From contig OY987226.1 in assembly GCA_963920705.1 (NCBI GenBank), positions 27,288,706-27,352,705 of the forward strand: a stretch of 64,000 nucleotides of DNA, given 5' to 3'. The translations under genes were made by a program, and so were the position numbers. Below are positions 29,201 to 44,000 of this stretch, piece by piece; within the stretch, counting starts at the first letter, position 1; each line of letters begins with the position of its first letter. Under the pieces are notes generated by a model that made no database searches, was not told the origin of the DNA, and worked only from the letters and a program-made list of their open reading frames with translations. The DNA is from Odiellus spinosus (Eukaryota; Arthropoda; Arachnida; Opiliones; Phalangiidae).

Positions 29201-32079
29201 TGGGAAATTTGTGGATCTATACTTGGGAAATCTTTAGATCTATACTTGGGAAATTTGTGGATCTATACTTGGGAAATTTGTTGATCTATTTTTGGGAAAT
29301 TTGTGGATCTATACTTTGGAAAAATGTAGATTTATACTTGGGAAATTTGTGGATATATTCTTGGGAAATTTGTGGATCTATACTTGGAAAATATGTGGAT
29401 CTATACTTGGGAAATATGTGGATCTATACTAGGGACATTTGTGGATCTATAATTGAGAAATTTGTGGATCTAAACTTGGGAAAAATGTAGATTTATACTT
29501 GGGAAACTTTTGGAACTATGCTTGGGAAATTTGTAGATATATATTTGGGAAATTTGAGGATCTATATTTGTAAAATTTGTGGATCTAGACTTGGAGAATT
29601 TTTGGATCTAGACTAGGAAATTTGAGGATCTATACTTGGGAAATTTGTGGATCTATACTTGGGAGATTTGTGGATCTTTACTTGGGAAATTTGTGGATCT
29701 ATTCTTGGGAAATTTGTGGATCTATACTTGGCAAATTTGTGGATCTATTCTTGGGAAATTTGTGGATCTATTCTTGGGAAATTTGTGGATCTATACTTGG
29801 GAAATTTGTGGATCTATACTTGGGAAATTTGTGGATCTATACTTGGAAGATTTGTGGATCTATACTTGGGAAATTTGTGGTTCTATACTTGGGAGATTTG
29901 TGGATCTATACTTGGGAAATTTGTGGATCTATTCTTGGGAAATTTGTGGATCTATTCTTGGGAAATTTGTGGAACTATACTTGGAAAATATGTGAATCTA
30001 TAATTGAGAAATTTGTGGATCTATAATTGAGAAATTTGTGGATCTAAACTTGGGTAATTTGTGGATATATACTTGGTAATTTCTTGACATATATTTGGGA
30101 AACTTTTGGAACTATGCTTGGGAAATTTGTAGATATATATTTGGGAAATTTGAGGATCTATATTTGTAAAATTTGTGGATCTAGACTTGGAGAATTTTTG
30201 GATCTAGATTTGGGAAATTTGTGGATCTATACTGGGGAAATTTTTGGATCTATACTTGGGAAATTTGTGGATCTATACTTGGGAAATATGTGGATCTATA
30301 CTTGGGAAATATGTGGATCTATACTAGGGAAATTTGTGGATCTAAACTTTTGAAATTTGTAGATATATATTTGGGAAATTTGTGGATCTATACTTGGGAA
30401 ATTTGTAGATATATATTTGGGAAAATTGTGGATCTATACTTGGAGAATTTGTAGATCTAGACTTGGGAAATTTGTGGATCTATACTGGGGAAATTTTTGG
30501 ATCTATATTTGGGAAATTTGTGGATCTATTCTTGGGAAATATGTGGATCTATACTAGGGGAATTTGTGGATCTATAATTGAGAAATTTGTGGGTCTAAAC
30601 TTGGGAAAAATGTAGATTTATACTTGGGAAATTTGTGGATTTATTCTTGGGAAATTTGTGGATCTATACTAGGAAATTTGAGGATCTATACTTGGGAAAT
30701 TTGTGGATCTATACTTGGGAGATTTGTGGATCTATACTTGGGAGATTTGTGGATCTATACTTGGGAAATTTGTGGATCTATACTTGGAAAATTTGTGGAT
30801 CTATACTTGGAAAATATGTGCATATATACTAGGGAAATTTGTGGATCTATAATTGAGAAATTTGTGGATCTAAATTTGGGAAAAATGTAGATTTATACTT
30901 GGGAAATTGTGGATCTATACTTGGGAAATTTGTAGATATATACTTGGTAATTTCTTGACATATATTTGGGAAACTTTAGGAACTATGCTTGGGAAATTTG
31001 TAGATATATATTTGGGAAATTTGAGGATCTATATTTGTAAAATTTGTGGATCTAGACTTGGAGAATTTTTGGATCTAGACTAGGAAATTTGAGGATCTAT
31101 ACTTGGGAGATTTGTGGATCTATACTTGGGAAATTTGTGGATCTATTCTTGGAAAATTTGTGGATCTATACTTGGGAAATATGTGGATCTATACTAGGGA
31201 AATATGTGGATCTATACTAGGGAAATTTGTGGATCTATAATTGAGAAATTTGTGGATCTAAACTTTGGAAAAATGTAGATTTATACTTGGGAAATTGTGG
31301 ATCTATACTTGGGAAATTTGTGGATCTATACTTGGGAAATCTGTAGATCTATACTTGGGAAATTTGTCGACCTATACTTGGGAAATTTTTCGATCTATAC
31401 TTGGGAAGTTTTTGGATTTATTCTTGGGAAATATGTGTATATATATTTGGAAATTTGTGGATCTATACTTGTGAAATTTGTGGATCTACACTTGGCAAAT
31501 TTGTGGATCTATAATTGAGAAATTTGTGGATCTAAACTTTGGAAAAATGTAGATTTATACTTGGGAAATTGTGGATATATACTTGGGAAATTTGTGGATA
31601 TATTCTTGGTAATTTCTTGACATATATTTGGGAAACTTTTGGAACTATACTTGGGAAATTTGTAGATATATATTTTCGAAATCTGTGGATCTAGACTTGG
31701 GAAATTTGTTGATATATACTTGGAAAATTTGTTGGTATATACTTGGGAAATTTGTGGATCTATACTTGTAAACTGTAGATCTATACTCGGGAAATTTGTG
31801 GATCTATACTTGGGAAATTTGTGGATCTATTCTTGGGAAATTTGTGGATCTATACTAGGAAATTTGAGGATCTATACTTGGGAGATTTGTGGATCTATAC
31901 TTGGGAGATTTGTGGATCTATACTTGGGAAATTTGTGGATCTATTCTTGGGAAATTTGTGGATCTATTCTTGGGAAATTTGTGGATCTATACTTGGAAAA
32001 TATGTGGATCTATACTAGGGAAATTTGTGGATCTATAATTGAGAAATTTGTGGATCTAAACTTTGGAAAAATGTAGATT

Positions 32080-35000
32080 TATACTTGGGAAATTGTGGAT
32101 CTATACTTGGGAAATTTGTAGATATATATTTGGGAAATTTGAGGATCTATATTTGTAAAATTTGTGGATCTAGACTTGGAGAATTTTTGGATCTAGATTT
32201 GGGAAATTTGTGGATCTATACTGGGGAAATTTTTGGATCTATACTTGGGAAATTTGTGGATCTATACTTGGGAAATATGTGGATCTATACTTGGGAAATA
32301 TGTGGATCTATACTAGGGAAATTTGTGGATCTAAACTTTTGAAATTTGTAGATATATATTTGGGAAATTTGTGGATCTATACTTGGGAAATTTGTGGATA
32401 TATACTTGGGAAATTTGTGGATCTATACTTGGGAAATCTTTAGATCTATACTTGGGAAATTTGTCGATCTTTACTTGGGAAGTTTGTGAATCTATTGGGA
32501 AATTTGTGGATATATACTTGGTAATTTCTTGATATATATTTGGGAAATTTGTGGATCAATACTTGGGAATTTTGTGGATCTATACTTGGTAATTTATTGA
32601 TATATATTTGGGAAATTTGTGGATCAATACTTGGGAATTTTGTGGCTCTATACTTGGGAATTTTGTGGATCTATACTTGTAAAATTTAGATCTATACTTG
32701 GGAAATTTGTGGATCTATACTTGGCAAATTTGTGGATCTATTCTTGGGAAATTTGTGGATCTATTCTTGGGAAATTTGTGGATATATACTTGGGAAATTT
32801 GTGGATCTATACTTGGGAAATTTGTGGATCTATACTTGGGAGATTTGTGGATCTATACTTGGGAAATTTGTGGATCTAGACTTGGGAAATTTGTGGATCT
32901 ATACTTGGTAATTTCTTGACATATATTTGGGAAATTTGTGGATCTATACTTGGGAATTTTGTAGATCTATACTCGGGAAATTTGTGGATCTATACTTGGG
33001 AAATTTGTGGATCTATTCTTGGGAAATTTTTGGATCTATACTAGGAAATTTGAGGATCTATACTTGGGAGATTTGTGGATCTATACTTGGGAAATTATTG
33101 GATCTATTCTTGGGAAATTTGTGGATCTATTCTTGGGAAATTTGTGGATCTATACTTGGAAAATATGTGGATCTATACTAGGGAAATTTGTGGATCTATA
33201 ATTGAGAAATTTGTGGATCTAAACTTGGGAAAAATGTAGATTTATACTTGGGAAATTGTGGATCTATACTTGGGAAATTTGTGGATATATACTTGGGAAA
33301 TTTGTGGTTCTATACTTGGGAGATTTGTGGATCTATACTTGGGAAATTTGTGGATCTATTCTTGGGAAATTTGTGGATCTATTCTTGGGAAATTTGTGGA
33401 ACTATACTTGGAAAATATGTGGATCTATAATTGAGAAATTTGTGGATCTATAATTGAGAAATTTGTCGATCTATACTTGGGAAGTTTTTGGATTTATTCT
33501 TGGGAAATTTGTGTATATATATTTGGAAATTTGTGGATCTACACTTGGGAAATTTGTGGATCTATACTTGGGAAATTTGTGGATCTATACTTGGGAAATT
33601 TGTGGTTCTATACTTGGGAAATTTGTGGTTCTATACTTGGGAAATTTGTGGATCTATACTTGGGAAATTTGTAGATCTATACTTGGGAAATTTGTCGACC
33701 TATACTTGGGAAATTTGTCGATCTATACTTGGGAAGTTTTTGGATTTATTCTTGGGAAATTTGTGAATATATATTTGGAAATTTGTGGATCTACACTTGG
33801 GAAATTTGTGGATCTATACTTGGGAAATTTGTGGATCTATACTTGGGAAATTTGTGGTTCTATACTTGGGAGATTTGTGGATCTATACTTGGGAAATTTG
33901 TGGATCTATACTTGGGAAATCTGTAGATCTATACTTGGGAAATTTGTCGACCTATACTTGGGAAATTTTTCGATCTATACTTGGGAAGTTTTTGGATTTA
34001 TTCTTGGGAAATATGTGTATATATATTTGGAAATTTGTGGATCTATACTTGGGAAATTTGTGGATCTATACCTGGGAAATCTGTAGATCTATACTTGGGA
34101 AAATTGTGGATCTACACTTGGGAAATTTGTGGATCTATACTTGGGAAATTTGTGGATCTATACTTGGGAAATTTGTGGATCTATAATTGAGAAATTTGTG
34201 GAACTATACTTGGTAATTACTTGACATATATTTGGGAAACTTGCGGAACTATACTTGGGAAGTTTGAAGAACTATACTTGGGAAATTTGTAGATATATAT
34301 TTGGGAAATTTGTGGATCTATACTTGGAGAATTTGTGGATCTAGACTTGGGAAATTTGTGGATCTATACTGGGGAAATTTTTGGATCTATACTTGGGAAA
34401 TTTGTGGATCTATACTTGGGAAATTTGTTGATCTATTTTTGGGAAATTTGTGGATCTATACTTTGGAAAAATGTAGATTTATACTTGGGAAATTGTGGAT
34501 CTATACTTGGGAAATATGTGGATCTATACTAGGGACATTTGTGGATCTATAATTGAGAAATTTGTGGATCTAAACTTGGGAAAAATGTAGATTTATACTT
34601 GGGAAATTGTGGATCTATACTTGGGAAATTTGTGGATATATTCTTGGGAAATTTGTGGATCTATAATTGAGAAATTTGTGGATCTAAACTTGGGAAAAAT
34701 GTAGATTTATACTTGGGAAACTTTTGGAACTATGCTTGGGAAATTTGTAGATATATATTTGGGAAATTTGATGATCTATATTTGTAAAATTTGTGGATCT
34801 AGACTTGGAGAATTTTTGGATCTAGACTAGGAAATTTGAGGATCTATACTTGGGAAATTTGTGGATCTATACTTGGGAGATTTGTGGATCTATACTTGGG
34901 AAATTTGTGGATCTATTCTTGGGAAATTTGTGGATCTATACTTGGCAAATTTGTTTATCTATTCTTGGGAAATTTGTGGATCTATTCTTGGGAAATTTGT

Positions 35001-38000
35001 GGATCTATACTTGGGAAATTTGTGGATCTATACTTGGGAAATTTGTGGTTCTATACTTGGGAGATTTGTGGATCTATACTTGGGAAATTTGTGGATCTAT
35101 TCTTGGGAAATTTGTGGATCTATTCTTGGGAAATTTGTGGAACTATACTTGGAAAATATGTGGATCTATAATTGAGAAATTTGTGGATCTATAATTGAGA
35201 AATTTGTGGATCTAAACTTGGGTAATTTGTGGATATATACTTGGTAATTTCTTGACATATATTTGGGAAACTTTTGGAACTATGCTTGGGAAATTTGTAG
35301 ATATATATTTGGGAAATTTGAGGATCTATATTTGTAAAATTTGTGGATCTAGACTTGGAGAATTTTTGGATCTAGATTTGGGAAATTTGTGGATCTATAC
35401 TGGGGAAATTTTTGGATCTATACTTGGGAAATTTGTGGATCTATACTTGGGAAATATGTGGATCTATACTTGGGAAATATGTGGATCTATACTAGGGAAA
35501 TTTGTGGATCTAAACTTTTGAAATTTGTAGATATATATTTGGGAAATTTGTGGATCTATACTTGGGAAATTTGTGGATATATACTTGGGAAATTTGTGGA
35601 TCTATACTTGGGAAATCTTTAGATCTATACTTGGGAAATTTGTCGATCTTTACTTGGGAAGTTTGTGAATCTATTGGGAAATTTGTGGATATATACTTGG
35701 TAATTTCTTGATATATATTTGGGAAATTTGTGGATCAATACTTGGGAATTTTGTGGATCTATACTTGGTAATTTATTGATATATATTTGGGAAATTTGTG
35801 GATCAATACTTGGGAATTTTGTGGATCTATACTTGGGAATTTTGTGGATCTATACTTGTAAAATTTAGATCTATACTTGGGAAATTTGTGGATCTATACT
35901 TGGCAAATTTGTGGATCTATTCTTGGGAAATTTGTGGATCTATTCTTGGGAAATTTGTGGATATATACTTGGGAAATTTGTGGATCTATACTTGGGAGAT
36001 TTGTGGATCTATACTTGGGAAATTTGTGGATCTAGACTTGGGAAATTTGTGGATCTATACTTGGTAATTTCTTGACATATATTTGGGAAATTTGTGGATC
36101 TATACTTGGGAATTTTGTAGATCTATACTCGGGAAATTTGTGGATCTATACTTGGGAAATTTGTGGATCTATTCTTGGGAAATTTTTGGATCTATACTAG
36201 GAAATTTGAGGATCTATACTTGGGAGATTTGTGGATCTATACTTGGGAAATTTGTGGATCTATTCTTGGGAAATTTGTGGATCTATTCTTGGGAAATTTG
36301 TGGATCTATACTTGGAAAATATGTGGATCTATACTAGGGAAATTTGTGGATCTATAATTGAGAAATTTGTGGATCTAAACTTGGGAAAAATGTAGATTTA
36401 TACTTGGGAAATTGTGGATCTATACTTGGGAAATTTGTGGATATATACTTGGGAAATTTGTGAATATATACTTGGTAATTTCTTGACATATATTTGGGAA
36501 ACTTTTGGAACTATGCTTGGGAAATTTGTAGATATATATTTGGGAAATTTGAGGATCTATATTTGTAAAATTTGTGGATCTAGACTTGGAGAATTTTTGG
36601 ATCTAGATTTGGGAAATTTGTGGATCTATACTGGGGAAATTTTTGGATCTATACTTGGGAAATTTATGGATCTATACTTGGGAAATATGTGGATCTATAC
36701 TAGGGAAATTTGTGGATCTAAACTTTTGAAATTTATAGATATATATTTGGGAAATTTGTGGATCTATACTTGGGAAATTTGTGGATATATACTTGGGAAA
36801 TTTGTTTATCTATACTTGGGAAATTTGTGGATCTATATTTGGGAAATCTTTAGATCTATACTTGGGAAATTTGTCGATCTTTTTTTGGGAAGTTTGTGGA
36901 TCTATTGGGAAATTTGTGGATCTATTGGGAAATTTGTGGATATATACTTCGGAAATTTGTGGATCTACACTTGGGAAATTTTTGGATCTATACTTGGGAA
37001 ATTTGTGGATCTATACCTGGTAATTTCTTGATATATATTTGGGAAATTTGTGGATCAATACTTGGGAATTTTGTGGATCTATACTTGGGAAATTTGTGGA
37101 TCTATACTTGGGAAATTTGTGGATCTATACTTGGGAAATTTGTGGTTCTATACTTGGGAAATTTGTGGATCTATACTTGGGAGATTTGTGGATCTATACT
37201 TGGGAAATTTGTGGTTCTATACTTGGGAAATTTGTGGATCTATACTTGGGAAATCTGTAGATCTATACTTGGGAAATTTGTCGACCTATACTTGGGAAAT
37301 TTGTCGATCTATACTTGGGAAGTTTTTGGATTTATTCTTGGGAAATTTGTGTATATATATTTGGAAATTTGTGGATCTACACTTGGGAAATTTGTGGATC
37401 TATTCTTGGGAAATTTGTGGATCTATACTTGGGAGATTTGTGGATCTATACTTGGGAAATTTGTGGATCTATACTTGGGAAATTTGTCGACCTATACTTG
37501 GGAAATTTTTCGATCTATACTTGGGAAGTTTTTGGATTTATTCTTGGGAAATATGTGTATATATATTTGGAAATTTGTGGATCTATACTTGGGAAATCTT
37601 TAGATCTATACTTGGGAAATTTGTCGATCTTTACTTGGGAAGTTTGTGGATCTATTGGGAAATTTGTGGATCTATTGGAAAATTTGTGGATATATTCTTC
37701 GGAAATTTGTGGATCTACACTTGGGAAATTTTTGGATCTATACTTGGGAAATTTGTGGATCTATACCTGGTAATTTCTTGATATATATTTGGGAAATTTG
37801 TGGATCTATACTTGGGACATTTGTGGATCTATACTTGGGAAATTTGTGGATCTATACTTGGCAAATTTGTGGATCTATTCTTGGGAAATTTGTGGATCTA
37901 TTCTTGGGAAATTTGTGAATCTATACTTGGGAAAATTTGTGGATCTATACTTGGGAGATTTGTGGATCAATACTTGGGAAATTTGTGGTTCTATACTTGG

Positions 38001-41000
38001 GAAATTTGTGGATCTATACTTGGGAGATTTGTGGATCTATACTTGGGAAATTTGTGGTTCTATACTTGGGAAATTTGTGGTTCTATACTTGGGAAATTTG
38101 TGGATCTATACTTGGGAAATTTGTAGATCTATACTTGGGAAATTTGTCGACCTATACTTGGGAAATTTGTCGATCTATACTTGGGAAGTTTTTGGATTTA
38201 TTCTTGGGAAATTTGTGTATATATATTTGGAAATTTGTGGATCTACACTTGGGAAATTTGTGGATCTATACTTGGGAAATTTGTGGATCTATACTTGGGA
38301 AATTTGTGGTTATATACTTGGGAGATTTGTGGATCTATACTTGGGAAATTTGTGGATCTATACTTGGGAAATCTGTAGATCTATACTTGGGAAATTTGTC
38401 GACCTATACTTGGGAAATTTTTCGATCTATACTTGGGAAGTTTTTGGATTTATTCTTGGGAAATATGTGTATATATATTTGGAAATATGTGTATATATAT
38501 TTGGAAATTTGTGGATCTATACTTGGGAAATTTGTGGATCTATACCTGGGAAATCTGTAGATCTATACTTGGGAAAATTGTGGATCTACACTTGGGAAAT
38601 TTGTGGATCTATACTTGGGAAATTTGTGGATCTATACTTGGGAAATTTGTGGATCTATACTTGGTAATTACTTGACATATATTTGGGAAACTTGCGGAAC
38701 TATACTTGGGAAGTTTGAAGAACTATACTTGGGAAATTTGTAGATATATATTTGGGAAATTTGTGGATCTATACTTGGAGAATTTGTGGATCTAGACTTG
38801 GGAAATTTGTGGATCTATACTGGGGAAATTTTTGGATCTATACTTGGGAAATTTGTGGATCTATACTTGGGAAATTTGTTGATCTATTTTTGGGAAATTT
38901 GTGGATCTATACTTTGGAAAAATGTAGATTTATACTTGGGAAATTGTGGATCTATACTTGGGAAATATGTGGATCTATACTAGGGACATTTGTGGATCTA
39001 TAATTGAGAAATTTGTGGATCTAAACTTGGGAAAAATGTAGATTTATACTTGGGAAATTGTGGATCTATACTTGGGAAATTTGTGGATATATTCTTGGGA
39101 AATTTGTGGATCTATAATTGAGAAATTTGTGGATCTAAACTTGGGAAAAATGTAGATTTATACTTGGGAAACTTTTGGAACTATGCTTGGGAAATTTGTA
39201 GATATATATTTGGGAAATTTGATGATCTATATTTGTAAAATTTGTGGATCTAGACTTGGAGAATTTTTGGATCTAGACTAGGAAATTTGAGGATCTATAC
39301 TTGGGAAATTTGTGGATCTATACTTGGGAGATTTGTGGATCTATACTTGGGAAATTTGTGGATCTATTCTTGGGAAATTTGTGGATCTATACTTGGCAAA
39401 TTTGTTTATCTATTCTTGGGAAATTTGTGGATCTATACTTGGGAAATTTGTGGATCTATACTTGGGAAATTTGTGGTTCTATACTTGGGAGATTTGTGGA
39501 TCTATACTTGGGAAATTTGTGGATCTATTCTTGGGAAATTTGTGGATCTATTCTTGGGAAATTTGTGGAACTATACTTGGAAAATATGTGGATCTATAAT
39601 TGAGAAATTTGTGGATCTATAATTGAGAAATTTGTGGATCTAAACTTGGGTAATTTGTGGATATATACTTGGTAATTTCTTGACATATATTTGGGAAACT
39701 TTTGGAACTATGCTTGGGAAATTTGTAGATATATATTTGGGAAATTTGAGGATCTATATTTGTAAAATTTGTGGATCTAGACTTGGAGAATTTTTGGATC
39801 TAGATTTGGGAAATTTGTGGATCTATACTGGGGAAATTTTTGGATCTATACTTGGGAAATTTGTGGATCTATACTTGGGAAATATGTGGATCTATACTTG
39901 GGAAATATGTGGATCTATACTAGGGAAATTTGTGGATCTAAACTTTTGAAATTTGTAGATATATATTTGGGAAATTTGTGGATCTATACTTGGGAAATTT
40001 GTGGATATATACTTGGGAAATTTGTGGATCTATACTTGGGAAATCTTTAGATCTATACTTGGGAAATTTGTCGATCTTTACTTGGGAAGTTTGTGAATCT
40101 ATTGGGAAATTTGTGGATATATACTTGGTAATTTCTTGATATATATTTGGGAAATTTGTGGATCAATACTTGGGAATTTTGTGGATCTATACTTGGTAAT
40201 TTATTGATATATATTTGGGAAATTTGTGGATCAATACTTGGGAATTTTGTGGATCTATACTTGGGAATTTTGTGGATCTATACTTGTAAAATTTAGATCT
40301 ATACTTGGGAAATTTGTGGATCTATACTTGGCAAATTTGTGGATCTATTCTTGGGAAATTTGTGGATCTATTCTTGGGAAATTTGTGGATATATACTTGG
40401 GAAATTTGTGGATCTATACTTGGGAAATTTGTGGATCTATACTTGGGAGATTTGTGGATCTATACTTGGGAAATTTGTGGTTCTATACTTGGGAAATTTG
40501 TGGATCTATACTTGGGAGATTTGTGGATCTATACTTGGAGATTTGTGGTTCTATACTTGGGAAATTTGTGGATCTATACTTGGGAAATCTGTAGATCTAT
40601 ACTTGGGAAATTTGTCGACCTATACTTGGGAAATTTGTCGATCTATACTTGGGAAGTTTTTGGATTTATTCTTGGGAAATTTGTGTATATATATTTGGAA
40701 ATTTGTGGATCTATACTTGGGAAATCTTTAGATCTATACTTGGGAAATTTGTCGATCTTTACTTGGGAAGTTTGTGGATCTATTGGGAAATTTGTGGATC
40801 TATTGGAAAATTTGTGGATATATTCTTCGGAAATTTGTGGATCTACACTTGGGAAATTTTTGGATCTATACTTGGGAAATTTGTGGATCTATACCTGGTA
40901 ATTTCTTGATATATATTTGGGAAATTTGTGGATCTATACTTGGGACATTTGTGGATCTATACTTGGGAAATTTGTGGATCTATACTTGGCAAATTTGTGG

Positions 41001-44000
41001 ATCTATTCTTGGGAAATTTGTGGATCTATTCTTGGGAAATTTGTGAATCTATACTTGGGAAAATTTGTGGATCTATACTTGGGAGATTTGTGGATCAATA
41101 CTTGGGAAATTTGTGGTTCTATACTTGGAAAATTTGTGGATCTATACTTGGGAGATTTGTGGATCTATACTTGGGAAATTTGTGGTTCTATACTTGGGAA
41201 ATTTGTGGTTCTATACTTGGGAAATTTGTGGTTCTATACTTGGGAAATTTGTAGATCTATACTTGGGAAATTTGTCGACCTATACTTGGGAAATTTGTCG
41301 ACCTATACTTGGGAAGTTTTTGGATTTATTCTTGGGAAATTTGTGTATATATATTTGGAAATTTGTGGATCTACACTTGGGAAATTTGTGGATCTATACT
41401 TGGGAAATTTGTGGATCTATACTTGGGAAATTTGTGGTTCTATACTTGGGAGATTTGTGGATCTATACTTGGGAAATTTGTGGATCTATACTTGGGAAAT
41501 CTGTAGATCTATACTTGGGAAATTTGTCGACCTATACTTGGGAAATTTTTCGATCTATACTTGGGAAGTTTTTGGATTTATTCTTGGGAAATATGTGTAT
41601 ATATATTTGGAAATTTGTGGATCTATACTTGGGAAATTTGTGGATCTATACCTGGGAAATCTGTAGATCTATACTTGGGAAAATTGTGGATCTACACTTG
41701 GGAAATTTGTGGATCTATACTTGGGAAATTTGTGGATCTATACTTGGGAAAATTTGTGGATCTATAATTGAGAAATTTGTGGAACTATACTTGGTAATTA
41801 CTTGACATATATTTGGGAAACTTGCGGAACTATACTTGGGAAGTTTGAAGAACTATACTTGGGAAATTTGTAGATATATATTTGGGAAATTTGTGGATCT
41901 ATACTTGGAGAATTTGTGGATCTAGACTTGGGAAATTTGTGGATCTATACTGGGGAAATTTTTGGATCTATACTTGGGAAATTTGTGGATCTATACTTGG
42001 GAAATTTGTTGATCTATTTTTGGGAAATTTGTAGATCTATACTTTGGAAAAATGTAGATTTATACTTGGGAAATTGTGGATCTATACTTGGGAAATATGT
42101 GGATCTATACTAGGGACATTTGTGGATCTATAATTGAGAAATTTGTGGATCTAAACTTGGGAAAAATGTAGATTTATACTTGGGAAATTGTGGATCTATA
42201 CTTGGGAAATTTGTGGATATATTCTTGGGAAATTTGTGGATCTATAATTGAGAAATTTGTGGATCTAAACTTGGGAAAAATGTAGATTTATACTTGGGAA
42301 ACTTTTGGAACTATGCTTGGGAAATTTGTAGATATATATTTGGGAAATTTGATGATCTATATTTGTAAAATTTGTGGATCTAGACTTGGAGAATTTTTGG
42401 ATCTAGACTAGGAAATTTGAGGATCTATACTTGGGAAATTTGTGGATCTATACTTGGGAGATTTGTGGATCTATACTTGGGAAATTTGTGGATCTATTCT
42501 TGGGAAATTTATGGATCTATACTTGGCAAATTTGTTTATCTATTCTTGGGAAATTTGTGGATCTATTCTTGGGAAATTTGTGGATCTATACTTGGGAAAT
42601 TTGTGGATCTATACTTGGGAAATTTGTGGATCTATACTTGGGAAATTTGTGGTTCTATACTTGGGAGATTTGTGGATCTATACTTGGGAAATTTGTGGAT
42701 CTATTCTTGGGAAATTTGTGGATCTATTCTTGGGAAATTTGTGGAACTATACTTGGAAAATATGTGGATCTATAATTGAGAAATTTGTGGATCTATAATT
42801 GAGAAATTTGTGGATCTAAACTTGGGTAATTTGTGGATATATACTTGGTAATTTCTTGACATATATTTGGGAAACTTTTGGAACTATGCTTGGGAAATTT
42901 GTAGATATATATTTGGGAAATTTGAGGATCTATATTTGTAAAATTTGTGGATCTAGACTTGGAGAATTTTTGGATCTAGATTTGGGAAATTTGTGGATCT
43001 ATACTGGGGAAATTTTTGGATCTATACTTGGGAAATTTGTGGATCTATACTTGGGAAATATGTGGATCTATACTTGGGAAATATGTGGATCTATACTTGG
43101 GAAATATGTGGATCTATACTTGGGAAATATGTGGATCTATACTAGGGAAATTTGTGGATCTAAACTTTTGAAATTTGTAGATATATATTTGGGAAATTTG
43201 TGGATCTATACTTGGGAAATTTGTGGATATATACTTGGGAAATTTGTGGATCTATACTTGGGAAATCTTTAGATCTATACTTGGGAAATTTGTCGATCTT
43301 TACTTGGGAAGTTTGTGAATCTATTGGGAAATTTGTGGATATATACTTGGTAATTTCTTGATATATATTTGGGAAATTTGTGGATCAATACTTGGGAATT
43401 TTGTGGATCTATACTTGGTAATTTATTGATATATATTTGGGAAATTTGTGGATCAATACTTGGGAATTTTGTGGATCTATACTTGGGAATTTTGTGGATC
43501 TATACTTGTAAAATTTAGATCTATACTTGGGAAATTTGTGGATCTATACTTGGCAAATTTGTGGATCTATTCTTGGGAAATTTGTGGATCTATTCTTGGG
43601 AAATTTGTGGATATATACTTGGGAAATTTGTGGATCTATACTTGGGAAATTTGTGGATCTATACTTGGGAGATTTGTGGATCTATACTTGGGAAATTTGT
43701 GGTTCTATACTTGGGAAATTTGTGGATCTATACTTGGGAGATTTGTGGATCTATACTTGGGAAATTTGTGGTTCTATACTTGGGAAATTTGTGGATCTAT
43801 ACTTGGGAAATTTGTGGATCTATACTTGGGAAATCTGTAGATCTATACTTGGGAAATTTGTCGACCTATACTTGGGAAATTTGTCGATCTATACTTGGGA
43901 AGTTTTTGGATTTATTCTTGGGAAATTTGTGTATATATATTTAGAAATTTGTGGATCTACACTTGGGAAATTTTTGGATCTATTCTTGGGAAATTTGTGG

